A stretch of 5,743 nt of DNA from Alphaproteobacteria bacterium (GTDB lineage Bacteria; Pseudomonadota; Alphaproteobacteria; Rhizobiales; Rhizobiaceae), in assembly GCA_017308345.1 (NCBI GenBank), contig JAFKFE010000421.1:1-5743 (forward strand). The letters are read 5' to 3'. This document shows positions 1 through 5,738 of the stretch, in pieces. Both the position numbers and the translations under genes were made by a program. The notes under the pieces are model-generated. The model was not told the origin of the DNA. It ran no database searches and worked only from the letters and a program-made list of their open reading frames with translations. The first letter of the stretch is position 1. Every line of letters starts with the position of its first letter.

Positions 1-365
1 GGATCGGCCTGCGCCTTTTGGTCGTAGAAAGGCACGATGACGCGCTCGCCATGCGCATCCACCAGGATCGCGGCCAGCGCCGAACGCGCGCCCGGAACGC
101 GGCGGATGAGGCTGCAGTCGACACCTTCGGCCTGAATGTCGGCGATCAGCCGGTCGCCGACGAGATCGTCGCCGGCGCTCGCCCAAAGCGAGACCTCGGC
201 CCCGAGGCGGTGCGCGGCGCAGGCGGCGCTCGTCGCCATGCCGGAAGCGATCTGGACGCCGTCGCTGGCGATGAACTTGCCTTGATGCTCGGGCAGCGCC
301 TCGACGCGCAGGATCGTGTCGAGGGTGAAGGCGCCAACGCTGAGCAGCCTGACCGGTCGGGCCAT
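1..365 (-). CDS. PfkB/ribokinase-family sugar kinase, N-terminal part (truncated by window edge)
   Basis: An open frame starts at ATG (363-365) and continues without a stop off the left edge, giving 121 N-terminal codons of a protein that is usually about 290-320 aa. It begins MARPVRLLSVGAFTLDTIL, the first beta strand of the PfkB fold, with the conserved Asp at residue 16 that normally contacts the sugar. K30 follows, then a helix-start segment SGMATSAACAAHRLG (about 41-55), then the GDDLVGD segment (65-71) typical of this family. The family phosphorylates sugars or nucleosides with ATP in the cytoplasm. From memory, the layout resembles the YihV (sulfofructose kinase)/ketohexokinase-like branch, but the substrate cannot be assigned because the C-terminal catalytic GAGD motif lies outside. 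The usual GG..N signature is altered to SGMATS. The start lies 3 nt after the stop of the DUF2125 gene, implying translational coupling; no strong ribosome binding site is visible. Confidence 0.85.
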   Translation of the reverse strand, partial: MARPVRLLSVGAFTLDTILRVEALPEHQGKFIASDGVQIASGMATSAACAAHRLGAEVSLWASAGDDLVGDRLIADIQAEGVDCSLIRRVPGARSALAAILVDAHGERVIVPFYDQKAQAD

Positions 366-368
366 GTT

Positions 369-1367
369 CTAATCGACCGGCTTGATCTTGCCGAGCGGGA
401 TGAAGCCCAGCGACGCCTTGCCCTTGACGATCTTCAGCGGCAAGGACGGCTCCTTGCCAAGCATGGCAATGGCGGCAAAACCCTGCTCGATTTCGCTTTT
501 GTGCTCCGGAACCGCGCCGGCGAGGATAGAAGCCACCGCTTTCGGATCCTTGAGCTTGATCATCAGACTTGCGTCGACCAGGCCCTCCGCGTCGACCGAG
601 ACGGGCCCGGACACGGTGATGCGCGCCGTCCCGGACGAGAGGTCTAGCCTGGCGATGTCGACCGACTGGCCGCGCAGGCTCTTTGGCGGCGCGGCGATCA
701 GCGCCAGGCCGTTCTTCAGCGTCACGTCGCCGCTGCCGTCCAGCGCGGGCAGCACGCGTCCGTCGATGGCATCCGCGTTGATCTCGAGATCGCCGAAGCT
801 GCCGACATAATTGATGTCCTGGCCGGCCGGCCGCAATTGGCCGGCGGCCTTGCCGGCGCTGAACAATTGCATCGGATCCGTGTCGTCTTGCGGATCGGTC
901 TGACCGTTCAGGCCTTCGGCCTCCAGCGAGACACTGCGCGGCAGCGGCCACCACATTTTGACATTGGCCTGCAACTGGTCCCAGTCGATCCAGAGCGGCG
1001 GCATGCCGGGCGCCATCGTCCGCAGCGGCCCGCGCAGGTCGGCGACCGGCGACAGAGGCCCGGTGATCCCGGCGACGGCGTTGAAACTCCCGGTGGACGC
1101 GGCGACTTTGCGGGCGTCGTCCTCATAGGCGATGTTGTCGCAGGAAACCGTGAAGCTCATCGGATAGCCGCTTACGGCGAGGTTGGCGCAGCCGGCGGCG
1201 ATGCCCTTGCTGCCCAGCCTCGCCACCGCCTGGTCGGCCTCGGTCCTGAGCCTGTCGGCGAGATAGAACCAGCCGCCGCTGTAGATTGCGAACAGCACGA
1301 CAAGGAACGCGGCAAGCCAGAATAGCCAGCGGCGAGGTTTGGGCGATCGCTCGTCACTTGACGTCAT
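369..1367 (-). CDS. DUF2125 domain-containing membrane-anchored protein
   Basis: This 332-aa protein of unknown function belongs to the DUF2125 family, found mostly in Alphaproteobacteria. The N-terminus is short and basic (KPRR at 10-13), followed by one hydrophobic segment at about 14-35, so it is probably a signal anchor with the bulk of the protein in the periplasm. The family hallmark is visible right after it: a Cys at 60, the SGYPMSF segment at 66-72 and a second Cys at 76. These are the only cysteines in the protein, so a periplasmic disulfide is plausible (inference). The rest alternates beta-like segments (VDIARLDLSSGTARITVSG and similar), as expected for a beta-rich envelope domain. 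The start is the first ATG (1365-1367); a GAGAG about 8 nt upstream (1375-1379) is a weak ribosome site. It is divergent from the gamma-glutamylcyclotransferase gene and leads directly into the sugar kinase gene, probably as one operon. The biochemical role is unknown. Confidence 0.9.
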   Translation of the reverse strand: MTSSDERSPKPRRWLFWLAAFLVVLFAIYSGGWFYLADRLRTEADQAVARLGSKGIAAGCANLAVSGYPMSFTVSCDNIAYEDDARKVAASTGSFNAVAGITGPLSPVADLRGPLRTMAPGMPPLWIDWDQLQANVKMWWPLPRSVSLEAEGLNGQTDPQDDTDPMQLFSAGKAAGQLRPAGQDINYVGSFGDLEINADAIDGRVLPALDGSGDVTLKNGLALIAAPPKSLRGQSVDIARLDLSSGTARITVSGPVSVDAEGLVDASLMIKLKDPKAVASILAGAVPEHKSEIEQGFAAIAMLGKEPSLPLKIVKGKASLGFIPLGKIKPVD

Positions 1368-1491
1368 GCTGCGGCTCTCGTTAACCCCTCATACGGCGAG
1401 CGGGCGGTTCACTCACGCAAACAAGCGGGGGACGGAAGAAGCACCTTACCGGTGCGGTGTCGTTCACTCGAATGCGATCAGGCTTGGCGAT
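1368..1491. promoter_or_regulatory. Divergent intergenic region between DUF2125 and ChaC genes
   Basis: This 124-bp gap must carry the promoters for both flanking genes, which point away from each other. I could not identify convincing -35/-10 pairs in either direction. Visible structure: a perfect 5-bp inverted repeat GCACC-ttacc-GGTGC at 1441-1455, and an 8-bp direct repeat GTTCACTC at 1407-1414 and 1462-1469 (55 bp apart). Either could be a regulator site or chance. An AGG at 1480-1482 lies 9 nt before the ATG at 1492 and is the likely ribosome site of the plus-strand gene. Confidence 0.5.
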
Positions 1492-2013
1492 ATGGGCGAT
1501 TTTTGGGTTTTTGGCTATGGGTCGCTGATCTGGCGGCCCGGATTTGCCCATGTCGAGACACGCCGCGCCCGGCTTTACGGCTACCGGCGCTCGCTTTGCG
1601 TCTATTCCTTCGTGCATCGCGGCACGCGCGGGCGGCCGGGCCTTGTGCTCGGTCTCGATCGGGGCGGCTCCTGCATCGGCCTCGCCTACCGTGTTCCCGG
1701 CGATCTGCGCGACGAGGTGCTTTCCTACTTGCGCGAACGCGAGCTGGTGACCAGCGTCTATCTCGAACGCATGCTGGATATCCGGCTGGATGACGGTGAT
1801 TCGGTCGAGGCGGTCGCCTACATCGTCGACCGGCGGCATGAGCAATATGCCGGCGCTCTCGATGCCGGTCACGCGGCAAAAATCGTTCGCGGCGCCGTCG
1901 GCCAATCCGGGCGGAACGAGGACTATGTCTTGAGCACGCTCGATCATCTCGAGGCGCTCGGCATCCGCGATCACTGGCTGGAGGAGGTGGGCCGTCAGGT
2001 CACGCCTTCCTGA
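1492..2013 (+). CDS. chaC: ChaC-type gamma-glutamylcyclotransferase (glutathione-degrading)
   Basis: This 173-aa cytosolic protein matches the ChaC family, whose members cleave glutathione to 5-oxoproline and Cys-Gly. The signature substrate-binding loop is at the N-terminus (VFGYGSLIWRPGF, 6-18). The YLRERE segment at 79-84 aligns with the YLxxRE of known members, making E84 the probable catalytic acid. The C-terminal block GQSGRNEDYVLSTLDHLEALGI is typical. The frame stays open upstream to 1339, but that would add 51 residues and overlap the DUF2125 coding start. The ATG at 1492 puts the YGSL loop where the family has it and has an AGG 9 nt upstream, so I chose it. The gene is divergent from DUF2125 and is followed after 115 bp by an aldo/keto reductase on the same strand. 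Activity on glutathione is inferred from family, not shown here. Confidence 0.9.
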   Translation: MGDFWVFGYGSLIWRPGFAHVETRRARLYGYRRSLCVYSFVHRGTRGRPGLVLGLDRGGSCIGLAYRVPGDLRDEVLSYLRERELVTSVYLERMLDIRLDDGDSVEAVAYIVDRRHEQYAGALDAGHAAKIVRGAVGQSGRNEDYVLSTLDHLEALGIRDHWLEEVGRQVTPS

Positions 2014-2040
2014 ATCGCTGGTCGAATCAAAAAAGCAAAC

Positions 2041-2066
2041 CATGCCTTTGACCTCGGCCGGGCATG
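2041..2066. repeat. Inverted repeat CATGCC-N14-GGCATG
   Basis: This is a perfect 6-bp inverted repeat, with arms at 2041-2046 and 2061-2066. It lies 27 bp after the stop of the gamma-glutamylcyclotransferase gene. No T-run follows it on the plus strand, so it is not a classical intrinsic terminator. It brackets the TTGACC of the candidate promoter, so it could be an operator, a weak 3' hairpin, or chance. Confidence 0.3.
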
Positions 2067-2074
2067 ACCTAGCT
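2047..2074 (+). promoter_or_regulatory. Candidate promoter for the aldo/keto reductase gene
   Basis: TTTGAC (2047-2052) resembles the rhizobial housekeeping -35 consensus CTTGAC at 5 of 6 positions. After 16 bp comes CTAGCT (2069-2074), which matches the rhizobial -10 consensus CTATAT at 4 of 6. Transcription would start near 2081, about 48 nt before the proposed TTG start. Read by eye; the -10 is weak, so read-through from the upstream gene is also possible. Confidence 0.35.
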
Positions 2075-2117
2075 TAGCCGCAACCGTCCTTGGGCATCAC
2101 GCCCGTTCCAGCATCAC

Positions 2118-2121
2118 GGAG
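2118..2121 (+). promoter_or_regulatory. Ribosome binding site that decides the TTG start
   Basis: GGAG at 2118-2121 lies 7 nt before the TTG at 2129-2131, an ideal spacing. The frame has no ATG between the upstream stop and codon 73, and the other TTG in frame (2090) has no comparable site. This supports TTG 2129 as the start of the aldo/keto reductase. Confidence 0.6.
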
Positions 2122-2128
2122 ATCAGCC

Positions 2129-3076
2129 TTGCAGAAACGCCGTCTCGGTCGCACCGACCTTTCCATCGCGCCGCTGGTCCTGGGCGGCAACGTCTTCGGC
2201 TGGACCGCCGACGAGAAGACCTCCTTCGATCTGCTCGACCGGTTCGTCGGCGCGGGTCTGAACGCCATCGACACGGCCGATGCCTATTCGCGCTGGGTCC
2301 CGGGCAACAAGGGCGGCGAATCGGAAACCATCATCGGCAACTGGATGAAGAGCCGCGGCAACCGCGACAAGGTCGTCATCATCACCAAGGTCGGCTCCGA
2401 CATGGGGCAGGGCAAGCGCGACCTCTCCGCCGCCTATATCGAAAAGGCGGTCGAGGCATCGCTCAAGCGGCTGCAGGTCGATGTCATCGACCTTTATCTG
2501 TCGCATTGGCCGGACCCCGCCACGCCTTACGAGGAAACGCTCGGCGCCTATCAACGCCTGCTCGAAAAGGGCAAGATCCGTTATCCCGGCTGCTCCAATC
2601 TCGACGCCGGCCAGTTGCGCGCGGCGCTCGACGTCGCCAGCCTGCGCGGCCTGCCGCGCTACGAGGTGCTGCAGCCTGAGTACAATTTGTACGATCGCTC
2701 CTCGCTCGACGGGCCGCTGCTCGACCTCTGCAAGGCCGAGGATATCGGCGTCATCACCTATTTCAGCCTGGCCAAGGGATTCCTGAGCGGCAAATACCGC
2801 GGCAAGGCCGATCTCGGGCAAAGCGCGCGCGGCGAAGGCGTGGCGGGCTATCTCAACGAGCGAGGCATGCGCATCCTCGCCGCGCTCGATGCCGTGGCGG
2901 AGCGCCATTCGGCCAAGCAGGCGGAAGTGGCGTTGGCCTGGATCATCGCGCGGCCGGGCGTCACCGCGCCGATCGCCAGCGCCACGACGCCGGTCCAGAT
3001 GGACAGCCTGATCCGCGCCGCCTCGCTCAAGCTTTCGGCCGAGGACGTTGCGGCGCTCGACCGCGCCAGCTCGTAA
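2129..3076 (+). CDS. Aldo/keto reductase (NADPH-dependent oxidoreductase)
   Basis: This 315-aa protein, read from a TTG start, has the length and motif order of the (beta/alpha)8 aldo/keto reductases. These reduce aldehydes or ketones with NAD(P)H in the cytoplasm. It opens with RRLGRTDLSIAPLVLGG, the usual N-terminal block. The catalytic tetrad is complete: D48 and Y53 (DTADAY), K87 (ITKVG) and H126 (LYLSHWPD). The GCSN loop follows, then a cofactor-binding C-terminal part with SLAKGFLSGKYRG and PIASATTPVQMDSL. It resembles the Tas/YajO-like group of general reductases (inference); the substrate is not predictable. The start is chosen on the GGAG at 2118-2121 and because the family begins right at this point. 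It follows the ChaC gene by 115 bp, and a LysE-family exporter follows after 78 bp on the same strand, so co-transcription is possible. Confidence 0.92.
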   Translation: MQKRRLGRTDLSIAPLVLGGNVFGWTADEKTSFDLLDRFVGAGLNAIDTADAYSRWVPGNKGGESETIIGNWMKSRGNRDKVVIITKVGSDMGQGKRDLSAAYIEKAVEASLKRLQVDVIDLYLSHWPDPATPYEETLGAYQRLLEKGKIRYPGCSNLDAGQLRAALDVASLRGLPRYEVLQPEYNLYDRSSLDGPLLDLCKAEDIGVITYFSLAKGFLSGKYRGKADLGQSARGEGVAGYLNERGMRILAALDAVAERHSAKQAEVALAWIIARPGVTAPIASATTPVQMDSLIRAASLKLSAEDVAALDRASS

Positions 3077-3125
3077 CATTCGCACGATCGTCCAAGACGG
3101 CAATGACAAATCCCTCGTAAATCCG

Positions 3126-3148
3126 GTCGCATCGCGACAGGAGGAGGG
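3126..3148 (+). promoter_or_regulatory. Small hairpin and strong Shine-Dalgarno before the exporter gene
   Basis: A perfect 5-bp hairpin GTCGC-atc-GCGAC (3126-3138) abuts a purine run AGGAGGAGGG (3139-3148). The AGGAGG at 3142-3147 is 7 nt from the ATG at 3155, making this the strongest ribosome site in the window. The hairpin leaves it unpaired. No promoter was recognised in the 78-bp gap; an 8-bp palindrome ACGATCGT lies at 3084-3091. Confidence 0.55.
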
Positions 3149-3154
3149 TTCGTC

Positions 3155-3775
3155 ATGGCCGGCGGCATCTTGAGCGAAGCACAGCGCTGGCAACAGGTGC
3201 TGGCGCTGGTGTTGGCGGCGACGGTCGTCATGGGCAGCCCCGGACCCGCGACCATCAGCGTGACCGCTGTCGGGGCGGCTTTCGGCCTGCGCCCTTCGCT
3301 GGGTTACACCTTGGGCGTGGTGCTCGGTACGATCGCCGTGCTCCTGATCGTGGCGGCCGGCGTCTTCGGCGCGCTTACCTCGGTGCCTGGGCTGGCGCCG
3401 GTGCTTTCGATCGCCTCGGTCGCCTACATCCTCTATCTCGCTTTCAAGATAGCGACCGCGCCGCCATTGCCCGAACGCGGGGGCGCGGCGACGAGGCCTG
3501 ATTTTCCGGGCGGCTTCATGCTCGCCGTCGCCAATCCGAAAGCCTATGTGGCGCTCGGCGCCGTGTTCGCCGGCGCCGCGTCGCGGGCCGACGCGCTCGG
3601 CGTTTCCGCGAGGCTGCTGGTGCTTGCCGCGATGATCGTGGTCATCCACGCGGTGTGGCTGCTTGCCGGAACCGCGTTTGCGCGCTTCCTGCGCCATCCG
3701 CTGGCCTCGCGGATCATCAACCTGGTGTTCGCGGCAACGCTGGTGCTGACGACCGTCCTGGCGGCGCTGCGTTAG
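3155..3775 (+). CDS. LysE/RhtB-family amino-acid exporter
   Basis: This 206-aa, strongly hydrophobic inner-membrane protein has the length and architecture of the LysE/RhtB translocators, which export amino acids or related metabolites using the membrane gradient. Hydrophobic segments lie at about 15-45, 50-72, 80-100, 150-173 and 187-204. The family marker SPGP is at 28-31 in the first segment, and the second conserved NPK motif is at 127-129 (AVANPKAYVAL). The loop at 101-120 is polar and probably cytoplasmic. The ATG has a strong AGGAGG 7 nt upstream. It is downstream of the aldo/keto reductase on the same strand and ends only 4 nt before the stop of the convergent acyltransferase gene. 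The substrate cannot be read from the sequence; lysine, homoserine, threonine and cysteine derivatives are all known for relatives. Confidence 0.9.
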   Translation: MAGGILSEAQRWQQVLALVLAATVVMGSPGPATISVTAVGAAFGLRPSLGYTLGVVLGTIAVLLIVAAGVFGALTSVPGLAPVLSIASVAYILYLAFKIATAPPLPERGGAATRPDFPGGFMLAVANPKAYVALGAVFAGAASRADALGVSARLLVLAAMIVVIHAVWLLAGTAFARFLRHPLASRIINLVFAATLVLTTVLAALR

Positions 3776-3779
3776 CGGA

Positions 3780-4574
3780 TCAGGTCTTTGCGGCCGCGCC
3801 GAGCTCCGCCAACCGCTTCACCGCCGTGGGCGGCATGGGCGGCGGGTTCGGCCCCCGCGCGGCCTCGACAAGCAGCTGGTCGCAGGCAGCCTCGGTCTCG
3901 CCGATCAGCCGCCGCATGAACTCCTCCTTGCCGAGCCCAGGCGGGATCGGCGGCAGGAAGCGCGCCTTGATGGTGCCCGGATAGCGCAGGAACTTGCGGC
4001 GCGGCCAGTAGAGGCCGGCGACATGGGCGACCGGCACGACGGGGACGCCGAGCTGCGCGTAGATCTCGACGATGCCGTATTTGTAGGACGGCTCGGCGCC
4101 CGGCGGCCGGCGCGTGCCTTCGGGGTAGATGATGAGCTGGCGCGGATTGCGATCCATCTCCTGCCGGGTCGCGGCGACGACCGCCTTGAGCGCTTTCGAG
4201 CGGCTGCCGCGATCGACCGGGATCATGCGCATCTTCATGATGTACCAGCCGAAGAAGGGGATCCAGGTCAGCTCGCGCTTGAGGATGTAGAGCGCGTCGT
4301 CGAGATAGGGGAAGAAAGCGATCGCGTCCCAGAAGGACTGGTGCTTCGGGGCCAGGATGAAGGATCCTTGCGGCAGGTTTTCGACGCCCGTGATCTCGCT
4401 CTTCGTCGCGGCGATCTTGTCATAGAGCCACATCGAGGTGCGCGACCAGAATTTGGGCACGAACCAGGCGCGATGGCGCGGCGCCAGGAAATAATAGGGC
4501 GTCCAGAAGATCATCTGGACGATCAGGCTGAGATAGAAGACGAGGTTGAACGCCAGCGAGCGGATGATGAGCAT
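3780..4574 (-). CDS. plsC: 1-acyl-sn-glycerol-3-phosphate acyltransferase (PlsC family)
   Basis: This 264-aa membrane-associated acyltransferase probably converts lysophosphatidic acid to phosphatidic acid with acyl-ACP or acyl-CoA, a step in phospholipid synthesis. All PlsC motifs are visible in order: HX4D as HQSFWD (78-83, the catalytic His and Asp), VDRG (120-123), YPEGTR (150-155, acceptor phosphate binding) and VPVVPVA (177-183). A hydrophobic N-terminal segment (about 7-31) anchors it to the inner membrane. The C-terminus is Pro/Ala rich (GPNPPPMPPT), probably disordered. The ATG at 4572-4574 is the only usable start, because the frame is closed by a stop 33 nt upstream; no good ribosome site precedes it. 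Rhizobia often carry several PlsC-like genes, so this copy may be a paralogue with another acceptor such as a lyso-ornithine lipid. It lies downstream of the LysR gene on the same strand. Confidence 0.88.
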   Translation of the reverse strand: MLIIRSLAFNLVFYLSLIVQMIFWTPYYFLAPRHRAWFVPKFWSRTSMWLYDKIAATKSEITGVENLPQGSFILAPKHQSFWDAIAFFPYLDDALYILKRELTWIPFFGWYIMKMRMIPVDRGSRSKALKAVVAATRQEMDRNPRQLIIYPEGTRRPPGAEPSYKYGIVEIYAQLGVPVVPVAHVAGLYWPRRKFLRYPGTIKARFLPPIPPGLGKEEFMRRLIGETEAACDQLLVEAARGPNPPPMPPTAVKRLAELGAAAKT

Positions 4575-4600
4575 GCAAGGGGCCCGAGAGGAAGTGTGCG

Positions 4601-4613
4601 TTGGTTACACCAA
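4601..4613. promoter_or_regulatory. Short palindrome TTGGT-tac-ACCAA upstream of the acyltransferase gene
   Basis: This is a perfect 5-bp inverted repeat with a 3-nt centre, 26 bp upstream of the acyltransferase ATG. It could be an operator half-site pair or a leader hairpin in the mRNA. Sites of this size also arise by chance. Confidence 0.25.
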
Positions 4614-4616
4614 GCG

Positions 4617-4678
4617 GCGGCAAAAAGGAAACGGCACGGTGGTCGAATGCCGGCCACTCTTGTTTTGCCTTTTGCCGC
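4617..4678. repeat. Imperfect inverted repeat between LysR and acyltransferase genes
   Basis: The left arm GCGGCAAAAAGG (4617-4628) is complementary to the right arm CCTTTTGCCGC (4668-4678) except for one extra A, separated by 39 bp. Inside it a second 5-bp stem, CGGCA (4632-4636) with TGCCG (4648-4652), can form. It lies in the 168-bp gap after the LysR stop. No T-run follows the repeat on either strand, so a standard intrinsic terminator is unlikely; it may be a 3' structure of the LysR message or a leader of the acyltransferase message. No promoter was recognised with confidence in this gap. Confidence 0.5.
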
Positions 4679-4742
4679 GATTCCGGACGGAGGGTTACGG
4701 CGAAGTCGCCGAACCCGACCGCGACGCGCTTCCTGGAATTGC

Positions 4743-5645
4743 TCAAAGTGACCGCGCCAGCCGCTCCTTCAGGCGGGGTGCCGCAAAATCGAGGAAGGCG
4801 CGCAGCTTCACCGGCAGCCGGCCCTGGCCGGCATGGACGAGGCTGACCGGCCAGGGCGTCGGTTCAAACGGCTCCAGCACCACCCGCAGCGCGCCGGCGC
4901 GCACGGCGGCATCCGCCTGGTAGGAGAGCACCTTCGTCAGGCCGAGCCCGGCAATCGCGGCATCGATCGCCGCCTCGGCGGTGTTGACCTGAAGGCGCGA
5001 GCGGACCGGGACATTGGTCTCCATCCTGCCTGTCCCGAAACTCCATGTCGCCGGGGCGCCAAGACCCTCGAAGGTGATGCAGTCGTGGCCCGCCAGCTCC
5101 GGCGGAGTGGCCGGCGCGCCGTGCCCAGCCAGGTAGGCGGGGCTGGCGCAGACGATACGGCGGATCGAGCCGACGCGGATCGCGACCATGGCCGAATCCG
5201 GCAACTCGCCGATGCGAGCGGCCAGATCGATATGCTCCTCGGCCAGCTGGGTGATCCGGTCCGACAAGGCCAGGCGGATATCCACTTGCGGATAGACGGC
5301 GAGGAAGCCGGTGATCACCGGCAGCACATGCAGGCGGCCGAAGACGACCGGCGCGGTGATGACCAGCTCGCCTGTCGGGCTCGAATATTCGCCGGCCGCC
5401 GTGCGCTCGGCTTCGCTCACCTCGTCGAGGATGCGGCGGCAGGCGATGAGATAGGACTGGCCGGCGTCGGTCAGCGTCAGCCGCCGTGTCGAGCGGTTGA
5501 GCAGGCGCGTCTTGAGATGCTTTTCCAGTTCGGAGAGCTTGCGGCTGACGGTCGCCAGCGGCACGCCTGCGCGTCTGGCAGCGGCGGACAGGCTGCCAGC
5601 CTCCACCGTGGCGACGAACAGCGACATGGCGTCGAGGCGGTCCAT
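4743..5645 (-). CDS. LysR-family transcriptional regulator
   Basis: This 300-aa DNA-binding regulator has the standard LysR layout. A winged helix-turn-helix occupies about 2-61 (LDAMSLFVATVEAGSLSAAA, then PLATVSRKLSELE, then RLLNRSTRRLTLTDAG). A linker helix follows at about 63-88, then a periplasmic-binding-like effector domain from about 92 (GELVITAPVVFGR) to the C-terminus. The domain style (STRRLTLTDAG, CITF, AGLGL) resembles the CrgA-like group; the inducer is unknown. Two in-frame ATGs exist, 5657 and 5645. I chose 5645 because GGAAAG (5650-5655) sits just before it, while 5657 has no ribosome site, and because MDRLDAM is where the family normally begins. The longer form would add only 4 residues. 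The target is probably the gene diverging to the right, outside the window. The acyltransferase gene lies downstream on the same strand after 168 bp. Confidence 0.93.
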   Translation of the reverse strand: MDRLDAMSLFVATVEAGSLSAAARRAGVPLATVSRKLSELEKHLKTRLLNRSTRRLTLTDAGQSYLIACRRILDEVSEAERTAAGEYSSPTGELVITAPVVFGRLHVLPVITGFLAVYPQVDIRLALSDRITQLAEEHIDLAARIGELPDSAMVAIRVGSIRRIVCASPAYLAGHGAPATPPELAGHDCITFEGLGAPATWSFGTGRMETNVPVRSRLQVNTAEAAIDAAIAGLGLTKVLSYQADAAVRAGALRVVLEPFEPTPWPVSLVHAGQGRLPVKLRAFLDFAAPRLKERLARSL

Positions 5646-5649
5646 CGAT

Positions 5650-5655
5650 CTTTCC
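5650..5655 (-). promoter_or_regulatory. Ribosome binding site of the LysR gene
   Basis: GGAAAG on the minus strand, 4 nt before the ATG at 5645 (7 nt counted from the GGA). It supports the downstream of the two possible starts. Confidence 0.5.
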
Positions 5656-5714
5656 ATAGATTGGAAGGATAAGTTACAAATATACCATCTACTGTTTCAA
5701 TTTGGAAGAATCCA
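5652..5714. promoter_or_regulatory. Cluster of TGGAA/TTCCA elements, candidate LysR operator
   Basis: A perfect inverted repeat TTCCA-tagat-TGGAA (5652-5666) contains a T-N11-A core (5653-5665), the general LysR recognition form. TTGGAAGGAT (5661-5670) recurs as TTGGAAGAAT at 5702-5711, 41 bp away or about four helical turns, with one mismatch. The second copy is part of another small inverted repeat, TGGA-agaa-TCCA (5703-5714). The region is roughly 30% GC, well below its surroundings. The pattern fits two binding sites on one DNA face for a regulator that controls itself and a divergent gene; this function is inferred. Confidence 0.5.
5679..5707 (-). promoter_or_regulatory. Candidate promoter of the LysR gene
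   Basis: On the minus strand, TTCCAA (5702-5707) and TATATT (5679-5684) are separated by 17 bp. The -10 matches the consensus at 5 of 6 positions, while the -35 is poor (3 of 6). The -35 coincides with the right-hand TTGGAA repeat, which would let the regulator block its own promoter. Confidence 0.35.
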
Positions 5715-5738
5715 TTTTCCGGCCGGCATCGACCCAGC

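Noticed and set aside
18..647. Plus-strand open frame of 209 codons over the kinase and DUF2125 genes
   Set aside because: Low-complexity, charged translation spanning two well-supported minus-strand genes; a shadow of their codon bias.
1359..1366. Perfect palindrome TGACGTCA at the DUF2125 start codon
   Set aside because: It lies inside the first codons and matches a eukaryotic CRE-type site that has no meaning here; an 8-bp palindrome is expected by chance.
1339..1491. N-terminal 51-residue extension of the ChaC protein
   Set aside because: It would overlap the DUF2125 start, lacks family similarity and would consume the divergent promoter region; ATG 1492 fits the family start.
1381..2043. 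Minus-strand open frame of 220 codons opposite the ChaC gene
   Set aside because: It looks somewhat protein-like, but the plus strand carries the full ChaC motif set and this frame has no recognised motif or ribosome site.
2123..3697. Very long minus-strand open frame (524 codons) opposite the aldo/keto reductase and exporter genes
   Set aside because: The translation is rich in Arg, His, Gly and Asp with no hydrophobic core or known motif, as expected for the antisense of GC-rich genes. The plus-strand genes have full catalytic and family motifs.
4617..4678. Intrinsic terminator for the LysR gene
   Set aside because: The stem has a 39-nt loop and no T-run follows on either strand, so I list it only as an inverted repeat.
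4023..4751. Plus-strand open frame of 242 codons opposite the acyltransferase gene
   Set aside because: It overlaps a gene with all four PlsC motifs and its own translation is charged and repetitive, with no motif.
4833..5672. Plus-strand open frame of 279 codons opposite the LysR gene
   Set aside because: Arg/Gly/Asp-rich antisense shadow; the minus strand encodes a complete LysR protein.
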